This document shows positions 24,776 to 33,145 of a stretch of 64,000 nucleotides of DNA, piece by piece (the first letter of the stretch is position 1; every line of letters begins with the position of its first letter). The notes beneath the pieces are model-generated. The model searched no databases and was not told the origin of the DNA. It was given only the letters and a program-made list of their open reading frames with translations. The translations under genes and the position numbers were made by a program. This DNA is from Nocardia sienata NBRC 100364 (GTDB lineage Bacteria > Actinomycetota > Actinomycetes > Mycobacteriales > Mycobacteriaceae): positions 62,001 through 126,000 of the forward strand of contig NZ_BDBX01000003.1 in the NCBI RefSeq assembly GCF_001613205.1. Direction: 5' to 3'.

Positions 24776-25451
24776 TTGCGCCGTGTGTTCCGGCGCTCGA
24801 TGAGATTACCTCAGAGGTGTTCGAGAGAGGAAATCGGCAGGTTGACCGGGGTGTTTTCGGATTCCTGACTGCCTTCCGGCCGTGTGATGTGCCCCGTCCG
24901 GCCCGGCTGCTTCTCGGTTCGGCCGTAGTTCTCGGACGCGGCTACTCGGCTCAGGGCTCGGGGCAGATCGGCGCGGCGAATCGGGGCTCATCCCGTGCGC
25001 CGTAACCCTGGGCGCTCTCCCGAAGCGGACGGATGTCGGTTCACCGGCGGGCTGCCCCGTCCGGCCCCGGGCAGCCGACTCTCCGCGCGTTCGGATCGCT
25101 GGTGGTCGGCATCACGTGTCCGCTGGAATAGCTCGCCGACCCCGCCTGTTGAATCCCCTGTCGGCGTCCGGACAGCCCCGGGCCGCACCCTTTGTCGCTA
25201 CGAGCGACCACTCGCCGAGAGGCGCTTGTTGGACGTCGACTTCCCGACCGGACGCCGCTGGGCTCATTGCCCGGCGGCGTTTCGCTGTCAGCTCCCTGTT
25301 CCCCACCTCATCCGATGGGTGGTTCCGTGCGCGCCGGGGCCGTTGGTGCCCGCCGTCCCACTCGGGTCCCAGCTCGAGCCGGGCATATTCTGACGGTTGC
25401 AGCTGGTTCATCCCGCGCTGTTTCGGTGTCCGCGGGATTTCGAAGCCAGTT
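24776..25451. other. 676-bp intergenic region between tRNA-Pro and the cobalamin riboswitch
   Basis: It must hold the tRNA promoter (right to left) and the promoter for the riboswitch transcript. No frame has protein-like composition together with a start site. I see nothing else in it. Confidence 0.5.
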
Positions 25452-25660
25452 GGTCGGCGTCGGTGGCACCGGGTGGCGGGTGAGAGGAAACCCGGTGGGA
25501 ATCCGGGACTGCCCCGCAGCGGTGAGCGGGAGCCTCCGCCGTCACACGCACTGGGCCGGGGTCCGGGAAGCGACGGCGTGGTAGTAGCAGCCCGGGTGCG
25601 GACCCGGGTCGACCGAGTGAGGTCGGTGCCCGCGAGTCCGAAGACCTGCCGGTTGTGCCG
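25452..25660 (+). promoter_or_regulatory. Cobalamin (B12) riboswitch
   Basis: The conserved parts are present in order: GAGAGGAAACCCGGTGGGAA then TCCGGGACTGCCCCGCAGC with GGTGAGCGGGAG (about 25482-25532), a central CACTGG...CCGGGAAGCGACGGC (about 25549-25577), and the 3' signature AGTCCGAAGACCTGCC (25635-25650). This is the adenosylcobalamin aptamer class that shuts down downstream expression when B12 is plentiful (established). It points at the remains of a methylcitrate locus. The nearest readable coding sequence begins about 310 bases further on and is broken. The intervening 25661-25969 shows no gene and no clear terminator. Confidence 0.93.
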
Positions 25661-25969
25661 GGCACGCCGTGTCCGGTGGTTGTCGCCTCGCGGATCGGGC
25701 GTTATGCCGGCGTTCTACGCACCGGGCCGGGCCCGGATGCGTCCGGTCGCGCGTTCGCGGGGTGGTGGTCGTCGGTGCTATCGATGGAGCGTGCGCTGTG
25801 CCGGTCTCTTCGAAGTTGTTCGGCGGGAAGATGGCTGCGCCGCCTGGGTTTCGGAGCGGGCCGGTGCCATGGGCGCGGGCTCGCTGTCGTTTGCGTCCGG
25901 ACCGCCGTCTCGGGCGGTTCGTCAGTCGTTCTGCGAGGAAAGGTGCCGGCGGTGGACAAGATGTATGGC

Positions 25970-26888
25970 ATCGCGGTGCGCGGTGCGCAGGGTTGGATCT
26001 GCAGCTGGCGCGGCTGCTGCGTGAGGAGGTCGGGGTGGCGGTGCGGATCCGTTCGGAGGATCCCGGCAGGCCCGGGCCCAAACGAGTTTACGATCCGCAG
26101 GCCCGCACCCTCACGCTCGCGCGGCGGCTGACTCCGGGCCGGCGGGCATTCCAGCTGGCCATTCAGCTGGCGTTCCTCACACGGTCCGAGGTGCTCGACG
26201 AACTGCTCGCGGAGACCGGGACGCTACCGGCGGAATCGCTGCGGCTGCGAATCGGGCTGGCGAACTACTTCGCCGGTGCGCTGAGTCTGCCCTACGGGCG
26301 TTTTCTGAATGCGGCCGAGCGGTTGCGTTACGACATCGACCTGCTCTCCGCGCAATTCGAAGTCGGATTCGAGACGGCCTGTCATCGGCTGTCGACCCTG
26401 CAGCGGCGCGGGCAACGCGGTGTGCCGTTCTTCCTCGTCCGCACCGATCGGGCGGGAAATATCTCGAAACAGCAGTCCGCTACCGCTTTTCACTTATCCC
26501 GGGTCGGGGGGAGTTGTCCGTTGTGGGTGGTGCACGACGCCTTCGCGACCCCGGGCGGGATCCGTACGCAGATCGCCGAGATGCCCGATGGGCGCACCTA
26601 TCTGTGGCTGGCCCTCACCACCGGGGAGAGCAATTCCGCTTATCTGTCGCCCGCAGGCATTTCGCCGTCGGACTCGGCTGCGACCTCGCCTTCGCGGAAA
26701 AGCTCGTCTACTCGCACGGGATTCCCGTAGGCGATTCGGCGGTCGCTGTCCCGATCGGTGCCGGCTGCCGGGTCTGTGAACGCACCGCGTGCGCGCAGCG
26801 GGCGTTCCCGCAGATCGGCCGTCCGCTCGCGGCCGACGAGAACCGTACGGCGAATACTCCCTATGCACCGGCGAGCAGTACTCACTGA
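25970..26888 (+). pseudogene. Truncated, frameshifted PrpR/RamB-type (ScfR family) regulator
   Basis: From about 25990 the frame matches the C-terminal two thirds of short-chain acyl-CoA-responsive regulators: GRRAFQLAIQLAFL, RIGLANYFAGALSLPYGRF, FEVGFETACHRLSTLQ, GVPFFLVRTDRAGNISK and ATAFHLSRVGG. Around 26620-26660 the homology jumps to another frame, continuing HFAVGLGCDLAFAEKLVYS and the cysteine motif GCRVCERTACAQRAFP to a stop at 26888. The N-terminal helix-turn-helix (about 100 or more residues) is absent and I could not find it upstream. A single assembly indel could explain the frameshift but not the missing N-terminus. These regulators activate methylcitrate and glyoxylate genes in mycobacteria and corynebacteria (established). 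Confidence 0.85.
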
Positions 26889-26962
26889 ATAGTCCGAGCG
26901 GGCTATGAGCCCGCGCCACTTTCGCGGTCGACTCAGGGGGAGAGAATTCAGGGGTCGAGCCC

Positions 26963-27150
26963 GTGTGTACTTCCTTCCTGGCCGCGGAATACTCCCACCC
27001 CGGCGACAATATTCCGGCGATCCTGGCGGTCGCCCAGCATGCCGGACGCACCGGCCGTGATCTGCTCCGCGGCCGGGCGACCGGCTTTGAGGTCCAGATC
27101 GACCTGGCGCGGTCGTGGGCGTCGCCCAGCGCCCGGTCGTGGCCTGAGCG
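26963..27150 (+). pseudogene. Fragment of 2-methylcitrate dehydratase (PrpD)
   Basis: About 51 residues ([20 protein letters not shown] then [13 protein letters not shown] and FEVQIDLAR) correspond to an N-terminal internal part of PrpD/MmgE proteins, usually near 500 residues. The sequence then diverges into a pentanucleotide repeat and a stop. PrpD dehydrates 2-methylcitrate in propionate breakdown. It lies 75 bp after the broken PrpR-like gene and is the only other trace of a prp locus. Confidence 0.85.
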
Positions 27151-27163
27151 CCGGAGCCGCGGC

Positions 27164-27187
27164 AGCCGAGCCGAGCCGAGCCGAGCC
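27164..27187. repeat. Pentanucleotide repeat (AGCCG)n
   Basis: Four perfect AGCCG units and a partial fifth directly follow the prpD scrap. Such a slippage-prone tract fits non-coding, decaying DNA. Confidence 0.8.
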
Positions 27188-27291
27188 CGGGACAGCTGGT
27201 CTCGTCGATGGGCCCGCGTGGCGCCGGTGAGGCCGCGAGGCTTACGCCGACGGCCTCCAGACGCCCTCGCCTCCGAGCCCGGCCGGTTAGG

Positions 27292-27762
27292 TCACCGGTT
27301 CCCGGACCGCCGGTGGCTACGTGCCCGGGCACGGTCGTAGGCGACCTGCAGAAGTTCCCGGACGGTTTCGGCGGTGTTCGGGCCCGGCGCCACCACCGCC
27401 AGCCAGCCGAGCTCGCCGTACACCGGGTGGGCGATCACGGTGTCGGTCACCGCGGGGTCGGTGCCGGCGGGCTCCGGGTCGCGGGGAGCGCGGCCGGTCC
27501 AGGTGGTGAACAACTCCCTACCGGCGTGGATGTTCACCCGGAAGATGCCGGGCCGGTCGAGCCGGGACCGTTCGTCCCCTGGGTAGTTCTTGGTGACGAG
27601 GGTGGCGAAGGGCTGGGTGTTGGCCGGGACCGCGCCGTCGGGTGCGTAGTAGAAGAACGCGTCACCCCAGGCGATCTCGGGGGTCCCGTCGCCGGGGCGG
27701 GGCTGCTGGATCAGTACGCCGTCGCGGGCGCCGAGGTATTCGATGATCTCGTCGAAAGTCAT
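27292..27762 (-). CDS. DUF6194 family protein
   Basis: A 156-residue protein starting at ATG 27762 with GAAGA close by. Family-like stretches are [60 protein letters not shown] and [17 protein letters not shown]. The biochemical role of DUF6194 is not known to me. It is divergent from the MerR regulator with only 42 bp between starts, so it is probably that regulator's target. Confidence 0.82.
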   Translation of the reverse strand: MTFDEIIEYLGARDGVLIQQPRPGDGTPEIAWGDAFFYYAPDGAVPANTQPFATLVTKNYPGDERSRLDRPGIFRVNIHAGRELFTTWTGRAPRDPEPAGTDPAVTDTVIAHPVYGELGWLAVVAPGPNTAETVRELLQVAYDRARARSHRRSGNR

Positions 27763-27804
27763 GTCTTCGAGGGTTACATTGAAGTGCTGATGGAGAGTTG
27801 TGGC

Positions 27805-28542
27805 GTGAAATGGCCGGAAACTGCGATCCGAAGTCGCAACTCCGCAGGTCTGCGGACCGCTGATATCGCCCGGACCACGGGCTACTCGGTTCAGCAGATC
27901 CGCAACCTCGAACGTGACGGCGTGCTCCCGCCGGTGCCGCGCACGCCCGGTGGGTACCGGATGTACGGCGAGACCCATCTCTGGGCAGTGCGGGCCTATC
28001 GCGCGCTGGCGGCCGGTACCGGTCCGGTCGAAGCGAAACGGATTCTGCGCGAGGCGCGGGAGCACGGTCCGTCCCGGTTGTTCGCGCTGCTCGACCGCGT
28101 GCACGCCGGCCTGGACCGGGAGCGCCGGGACCTCGCGTTCGCGCGGGAGGCTGCCCGGGCGATCGCCGGCGAGCCGCTCGGCGATATCCGGCCGGCCGAT
28201 GCCATGAGCATCTCCGAACTGTCCCGCGCGCTCGGAGTCCGGCCCTCGACGCTGCGGCACTGGGACGCCGAGGGGCTGGTCGTGCCGCAGCGTGCCGAGG
28301 GGGCGACCCGCCGGTACCGGCCCGATGACGTCCGGATCGCGCGGCTGGTCCAGCAGCTCCGCCTCGCCGGATACGGTATCGCCGCGCTGCGGGAACTGAT
28401 TCCCTGGTTGCGGGGCGCCCACGGCTGGGACGAGATCGGTCGGGCCCTGGCGGCGCGGGACGCCGGACTCGACGCCCGGTCCGCGGCTTTGTTCGAGGCC
28501 GGTGCCGCGTTGCACATGCTGTTGCGGACGGAGCACGGCTGA
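27805..28542 (+). CDS. MerR-type regulator with two tandem helix-turn-helix domains
   Basis: A 245-residue protein. GTG 27805 follows GGAGAG by 7 bases. The first MerR-type HTH (about 14-80) reads TADIARTTGYSVQQIRNLER and the second (about 130-200) reads ISELSRALGVRPSTLRHWDA followed by VPQRAEGATRRYRPDDVRIA. Most MerR proteins have a single HTH and dimerise through a coiled coil; two in one chain suggests recognition of a longer or asymmetric site. It is divergent from the DUF6194 gene and convergent with hmp. Confidence 0.88.
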   Translation: MKWPETAIRSRNSAGLRTADIARTTGYSVQQIRNLERDGVLPPVPRTPGGYRMYGETHLWAVRAYRALAAGTGPVEAKRILREAREHGPSRLFALLDRVHAGLDRERRDLAFAREAARAIAGEPLGDIRPADAMSISELSRALGVRPSTLRHWDAEGLVVPQRAEGATRRYRPDDVRIARLVQQLRLAGYGIAALRELIPWLRGAHGWDEIGRALAARDAGLDARSAALFEAGAALHMLLRTEHG

Positions 28543-28551
28543 TCGGTCCGG

Positions 28552-29775
28552 CTACGTGGTGCCGTCCCGCCAGTCGGTGGGGCCGAACTGCTCGGTGCGG
28601 ATACGTCCGGACGGGATGCCCTGCTCCAGCAGTGTGCCGCGGACGGTGTGCAGGAAGGTGGTGGGGCCGCAGAGGAGGAACTCGGCGTCGCCGGGGTAGG
28701 CGGAGACATCGAGGTCGAACCTGTCGTGTGCGAGATCATCGGTGTGGTCGCGATAGCGTCGGCGCAGGCCCAGCGCGGGGAGCCGGGCGGCCAGGGCGGA
28801 CAGCCGGTTGCCCAGTGGCCGGGTGCCGGGGGACCGGTCGGTGTGGTCCAGGTGCACCTGCCGGTCCGGGGCATGGGCGGCCAGGCATTCGAGGATGCCG
28901 ATCATCGGCGTGATACCGATACCGGCGGAGATCAGGACCAGGGGTGTCGTGGCGCCGGGGTCCACCGTGACATCACCGAACGGCAGTGTGACCGTCAGGG
29001 TGTCACCGATCCCGATCCGGTCGTACAACCGGGTCGAGACCTCTCCGGCGGGCCGCCCGGGCGCGGGATCGACGCGTTTCACCGCGAAGACGAGACGTCC
29101 GTCGCCGGGCAGGCCCAGCAGGCTGTACTGCCGCAGCTGGCGAGCGCCGTCCGCCAGCGGGAGGCCGACCGAGATGTACTGGCCGGGAGCGTATCCGGGG
29201 AACGGCCGGCCCGGATCGGTCGATTCGACGGTGAACACCGCGACACCGGCGGGATCGTCCTCCCGGGCCGTCACCAGCGCCTCCCGGAAGACCGCGCCGG
29301 GTGCGAGCCCGGACTCCGCGTAGAGCCGGTTCTCCAGGGCGATCAGTGCGTCGGCCATCAGCCAGTACACGCGGTCCCAGGCGGCGGCGATCGGTTCGGT
29401 GACCACCTCGGCGCCGAGGACCGCGACGATGGCGGCGAAGAGGTGTTCGTGCACCACGTCGTACTGCTCGGCGGTGATCCCCAGGGACGCGTGCTTGTGC
29501 CCGATCCGCGCGAGCATCGAATCCGGCTGCGGGGCGGCGGGATCGACGAGCCGAGCGGCGAAACGGGCGATGGACGCCGCCAGTGCGCGCGGCTGCGTGC
29601 CCTGGGCCTGGTCGCCGCGGTTGAACAGGTCGCGGCCGAGCCGCGGATGCCGCTCGAACAGGTCGCGGTAGAAGGTGGCGGTGATCGCGTCGAGATGCGC
29701 CTCGACCAGCGGCAGCGTGGCACGCACGATATCGGCGTGCCGGGCATCGAGACCGGGGGCGGGCGTGGTGGTCAT
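28552..29775 (-). CDS. hmp: Flavohemoglobin (nitric oxide dioxygenase)
   Basis: A 407-residue protein. The globin domain (1-145) has the proximal-His region IGHKHASLGITAEQYDVVHEH. The FAD domain has RQYSLLG and the NAD domain has LVLISAGIGITPMIGILE and EFLLCGPTTFL. It converts NO to nitrate using O2 and NAD(P)H (established). ATG 29775 is preceded by AAGGA. Upstream is a short inverted repeat GCATTTAATGC (29882-29892) in an AT-rich promoter, which could bind a NO-sensing repressor, but it matches no site I know well. Confidence 0.93.
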   Translation of the reverse strand: MTTTPAPGLDARHADIVRATLPLVEAHLDAITATFYRDLFERHPRLGRDLFNRGDQAQGTQPRALAASIARFAARLVDPAAPQPDSMLARIGHKHASLGITAEQYDVVHEHLFAAIVAVLGAEVVTEPIAAAWDRVYWLMADALIALENRLYAESGLAPGAVFREALVTAREDDPAGVAVFTVESTDPGRPFPGYAPGQYISVGLPLADGARQLRQYSLLGLPGDGRLVFAVKRVDPAPGRPAGEVSTRLYDRIGIGDTLTVTLPFGDVTVDPGATTPLVLISAGIGITPMIGILECLAAHAPDRQVHLDHTDRSPGTRPLGNRLSALAARLPALGLRRRYRDHTDDLAHDRFDLDVSAYPGDAEFLLCGPTTFLHTVRGTLLEQGIPSGRIRTEQFGPTDWRDGTT

Positions 29776-29983
29776 ATCGGTGTCCTTCACTCCACCGCGG
29801 TGCCTGCCTGCGGCCGCATCCATGGTGGTTGCACTCGACGGATTAGGTATTTACATAGTGACGCATATAGCCTGTTCAATAGCATTTAATGCGAAGAATG
29901 ATGAATTACTTATCCGGTCTGCTCACACCAGAGGTCTCCTGAGTCGCCGATTCGGTGCGCACCTGCCGGGGTAGTCCGGCGAG

Positions 29984-30592
29984 GTGACAGTGCACGAATA
30001 TTTCGGCTACCTCGCGGTTGTGGTCCTCGTCGTTGTGGCGCCCGGGCCGGATACGGTGATCACCCTCCAGTACTCGGTGCTGGGTGGGCTCCGCGGTGGC
30101 GCCCGGGCGGTGGCGGGTATCTGCGCCGCCAGTCTCGTGCAGGGGAGTGCGGCGGCGCTTGGCGTGGGAGCGCTGATCACCGGATCGCAACCGGTGTTCA
30201 CGGCGTTGCGGTGGCTCGGCGCGGCTTATCTGTGCTTCCTCGGGGCGCGGGCGCTGTGGTCGGCCTGCCGCGGACATGGTGCCGGATGGGTGGCCGAGGG
30301 CGGCGGTGACCGGGCGTTGCGGGCCGGATTCCTCAGCAATATCACCAATCCGAAGATCCTGGCCCTGTATCTCTCGGTCCTGCCGCAGTTCCTGCACGCG
30401 GATTCCGGTATCGCCCACGCCTTGCTGCTGGCCTACACCGTGGCCGTGCTCGGTTCGCTGTGGTTGCTGTGTTTGGCGGCATTCGTACACCGGGTCCGGC
30501 CCTGGTTGGCCCGCCGGGTGGTGCGACGGTTGCTGGACGCCGTGGCGGGGGCGGCGCTGGTGACCTTCGGGGCGCGCCTCGCGAGCGACTGA
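29984..30592 (+). CDS. LysE/RhtB-family amino-acid exporter
   Basis: A 202-residue protein with six hydrophobic segments and the family start APGPDTVITLQYSVLGG and middle NITNPKILALYLSVLPQF. RhtB/LysE proteins export amino acids or related metabolites. GTG 29984 is the start. It is divergent from hmp across about 208 bp of AT-rich DNA; there is no sign of a shared pathway. Confidence 0.9.
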   Translation: MTVHEYFGYLAVVVLVVVAPGPDTVITLQYSVLGGLRGGARAVAGICAASLVQGSAAALGVGALITGSQPVFTALRWLGAAYLCFLGARALWSACRGHGAGWVAEGGGDRALRAGFLSNITNPKILALYLSVLPQFLHADSGIAHALLLAYTVAVLGSLWLLCLAAFVHRVRPWLARRVVRRLLDAVAGAALVTFGARLASD

Positions 30593-30777
30593 CCCCGGCC
30601 GCGGGGCGGTGCACGGGCCCCGGCCATGCGAGACCGGGCCCCGGCCCCGGGGAACCGAGGGATTCGGGTGCTCACCGGGCACTGTTTAGCGGGGCCGCTG
30701 CGGGGAAGCCGCCCGACCAGGGCGAGTTGCGCCCGGATCGGGGAGACCAGGTCATCCCGCCAGCGAGGAGGACACTT

Positions 30778-32928
30778 ATGGACCGAACATCACAGCCGTC
30801 CGCCGACCCTGCCGCATCCGATGCGCAGCAGCGGGTGCTCGGCGAAGGGCGCGGGGGTGACGATCCGAAACAGCGGCAGCTCGATCCGCTGCGGCAGGAT
30901 CGGGAGAGCGGGTATCTCACCACACAGCAGGGGGTGCGGGTCGACCACACCGACGACGCGCTGACCGTGGGCGAGCGCGGGCCCACCCTCATCGACGATT
31001 TCCACGCCCGGGAGAAGATCACCCATTTCGATCACGAACGCATCCCGGAACGGGTGGTCCACGCGCGCGGCGCGGGCGCCTACGGCTATTTCCGTCCGTA
31101 TGACGATTCAATGGCGGAGTACACGGTCGCGAAGTTCCTGACCGACCCCCGGTTGCGCACACCGGTCTTCGTCCGGTTCTCCACGGTCGCCGGTTCCCGG
31201 GGTTCCGCCGATACGGTTCGTGATGTGCGTGGTTTCGCCACCAAGTTCTATACCCCGCAGGGGAACTACGATCTGGTCGGCAACAACTTCCCGGTGTTCT
31301 TCATCCAGGACGGCATCAAATTCCCCGATTTCGTGCACGCGGTGAAGCCCGAACCGCACAACGAGATCCCCCAGGCGCAGTCGGCCCACGACACACTCTG
31401 GGATTTCGTGGCCGCCCAGCCGGAAACACTGCACGCCATCATGTGGCTCATGTCCGATCGTGCGCTGCCGCGGAGCTATCGGATGATGCAGGGTTTCGGT
31501 GTGCACACCTTCCGGCTGGTGAACGCCGAGGGGCGGGGAACCTTCGTGAAATTCCACTGGAAGCCGAGCCTGGGCGTGCATTCACTGCTGTGGGACGAAT
31601 GCCAGCAGGTGGCGGGCCGCGACCCCGATTACAACCGCCGCGATCTCTGGGACAATATCGAAGCCGGCAATTTCCCGCGCTGGGAGCTGGGCGTGCAGCT
31701 CGTTCCCGAGGAGCAGGAATTCGATTTCGATTTCGACCTACTCGATGCCACCAAGATCATCCCGGAGGAGCAGGTGCCGGTGCGCCCGGTCGGCGAGCTG
31801 GTGCTGGACCGCAACCCGGACAACTTCTTCGCCGAAACCGAGCAGATCGCCTTCCACACGGCCAATATCGTGCCCGGTATCGATTTCACCAACGATCCGC
31901 TGCTGCAGCTGCGCAACTTCTCCTACCTGGACACTCAGCTGATCCGCCTGGGTGGGCCGAATTTCGCGCATCTGCCGGTGAACCGCCCGCTGGCCGATGT
32001 CCGCACCCACCAGCAGGACGGATACAGCCGGCACGATATCCCGCACGGCCGGGCGTTCTACACCAAGAACACACTCGGCGGCGGCTGCCCCGCGCTGGCC
32101 GACGAGGATGTCTACCGCCACTACACCCGCCGGGTGGAGGGCGAGACGGTCCGGGCCCGCAGCGAGAGCTTCAAAGAGTATTACCGGCAGCCGCGGATGT
32201 TCTGGCGCAGTATGACCGAGCCGGAGGCCACCCATATCGTCGAAGCGTTCGCCTTCGAACTCGGTAAATGCCGAGAGGTCGAGATCAGGACCCGGGTGCT
32301 GGAAGAGCTGGTGCAGGTCGATCCGGATCTCTGCGACCGGGTGGCGCGGGAGCTGGGACTGCCGGCTCCGGCCGCACGGGAGGTGTCCGATGTCGCGGTC
32401 TCACCCGCGCTGTCCCAACTGAAGGATCCGCCGCAGACCATCGCCACCCGCCAGATCGCTATCCTGGCCGCCGACGGCGTGGATACCGCGAGTGTGGAAC
32501 GGTTGCGCAGCGCGCTCACCGATCGCGGGGCCGTCACCGAGGTCCTCGCCCCGCACGGCGGCGAGCTGCGAGGATCGGGCGGGGGTGCCCTGGCGGTGGA
32601 CCGGACCCTGGCGACCATGGCCTCGGTCCTCTACGACGCCGTCGTGGTCGCCGGGGGCGACGAGTGCGCGCGCGCCCTGGCCGCGGCGGGCCCGGCCGTG
32701 CACTTCGTCACCGAGGCGTACAAGCACGCGAAGCCGGTCGCTGTGCTGGGCGCGGGGACCGAGGTCTTGCGGGCAGGCGGTATCGCCGAGCCTCCGCAGC
32801 CGGACACCCCCGCCGACGGTGTACTGCGCAGCGGGGACACGGTGTCCGACGGTTTCGCCGAAGCCTTCGCCACCCTGTTGGCGGGGCACCGGATCTGGGA
32901 GCGGGACACCAACAGCGTCCCGGCCTGA
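30778..32928 (+). CDS. katE: Large-subunit monofunctional catalase with C-terminal DJ-1/PfpI-like domain
   Basis: A 716-residue protein of the HPII type. ATG 30778 has AGGAGG upstream. Catalytic residues are the His in [14 protein letters not shown] and the Asn in [17 protein letters not shown]. Other family segments are [30 protein letters not shown] and [16 protein letters not shown], where the heme-binding Tyr sits. Residues about 565-716 form the extra flavodoxin/DJ-1-like domain ([17 protein letters not shown]). It breaks down hydrogen peroxide. A strong hairpin follows the stop. Confidence 0.95.
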   Translation: MDRTSQPSADPAASDAQQRVLGEGRGGDDPKQRQLDPLRQDRESGYLTTQQGVRVDHTDDALTVGERGPTLIDDFHAREKITHFDHERIPERVVHARGAGAYGYFRPYDDSMAEYTVAKFLTDPRLRTPVFVRFSTVAGSRGSADTVRDVRGFATKFYTPQGNYDLVGNNFPVFFIQDGIKFPDFVHAVKPEPHNEIPQAQSAHDTLWDFVAAQPETLHAIMWLMSDRALPRSYRMMQGFGVHTFRLVNAEGRGTFVKFHWKPSLGVHSLLWDECQQVAGRDPDYNRRDLWDNIEAGNFPRWELGVQLVPEEQEFDFDFDLLDATKIIPEEQVPVRPVGELVLDRNPDNFFAETEQIAFHTANIVPGIDFTNDPLLQLRNFSYLDTQLIRLGGPNFAHLPVNRPLADVRTHQQDGYSRHDIPHGRAFYTKNTLGGGCPALADEDVYRHYTRRVEGETVRARSESFKEYYRQPRMFWRSMTEPEATHIVEAFAFELGKCREVEIRTRVLEELVQVDPDLCDRVARELGLPAPAAREVSDVAVSPALSQLKDPPQTIATRQIAILAADGVDTASVERLRSALTDRGAVTEVLAPHGGELRGSGGGALAVDRTLATMASVLYDAVVVAGGDECARALAAAGPAVHFVTEAYKHAKPVAVLGAGTEVLRAGGIAEPPQPDTPADGVLRSGDTVSDGFAEAFATLLAGHRIWERDTNSVPA

Positions 32929-32936
32929 GGGTTGTC

Positions 32937-32974
32937 GTAGCCGGTGCCGTCCTGCCCGGGACGGCACCGGCTAC
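32937..32974 (+). terminator. Long hairpin after katE
   Basis: A perfect 16-bp GC-rich stem (32937-32952 with 32959-32974) encloses a 6-base loop. No T run follows, as is common for actinobacterial terminators. Confidence 0.75.
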
Positions 32975-33145
32975 AGCGCACGCCGCGCGGTGCTCCTGCG
33001 TAGTGGGGGCGCGAGCGGGTAGGCGGTGTGCGGGTTCGACGAGAAGTGGAGATCCGCGCCGCCCACCGCACGGGGACGCTGTCCGCGTGCGGTGGGTCGC
33101 CGTGTTCGGCGGCCGGGCGGATCGTGAGCACGACGAGGAGGATCG

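Noticed and set aside
27208..27804. Upstream extension of the MerR frame
   Set aside because: It overlaps the DUF6194 gene antisense. GTG 27805 has a proper ribosome binding site and leads straight into the HTH.
29882..29892. NsrR-type operator before hmp
   Set aside because: The short GCATTTAATGC palindrome is suggestive but matches no site I know well; it is only noted in the hmp entry.
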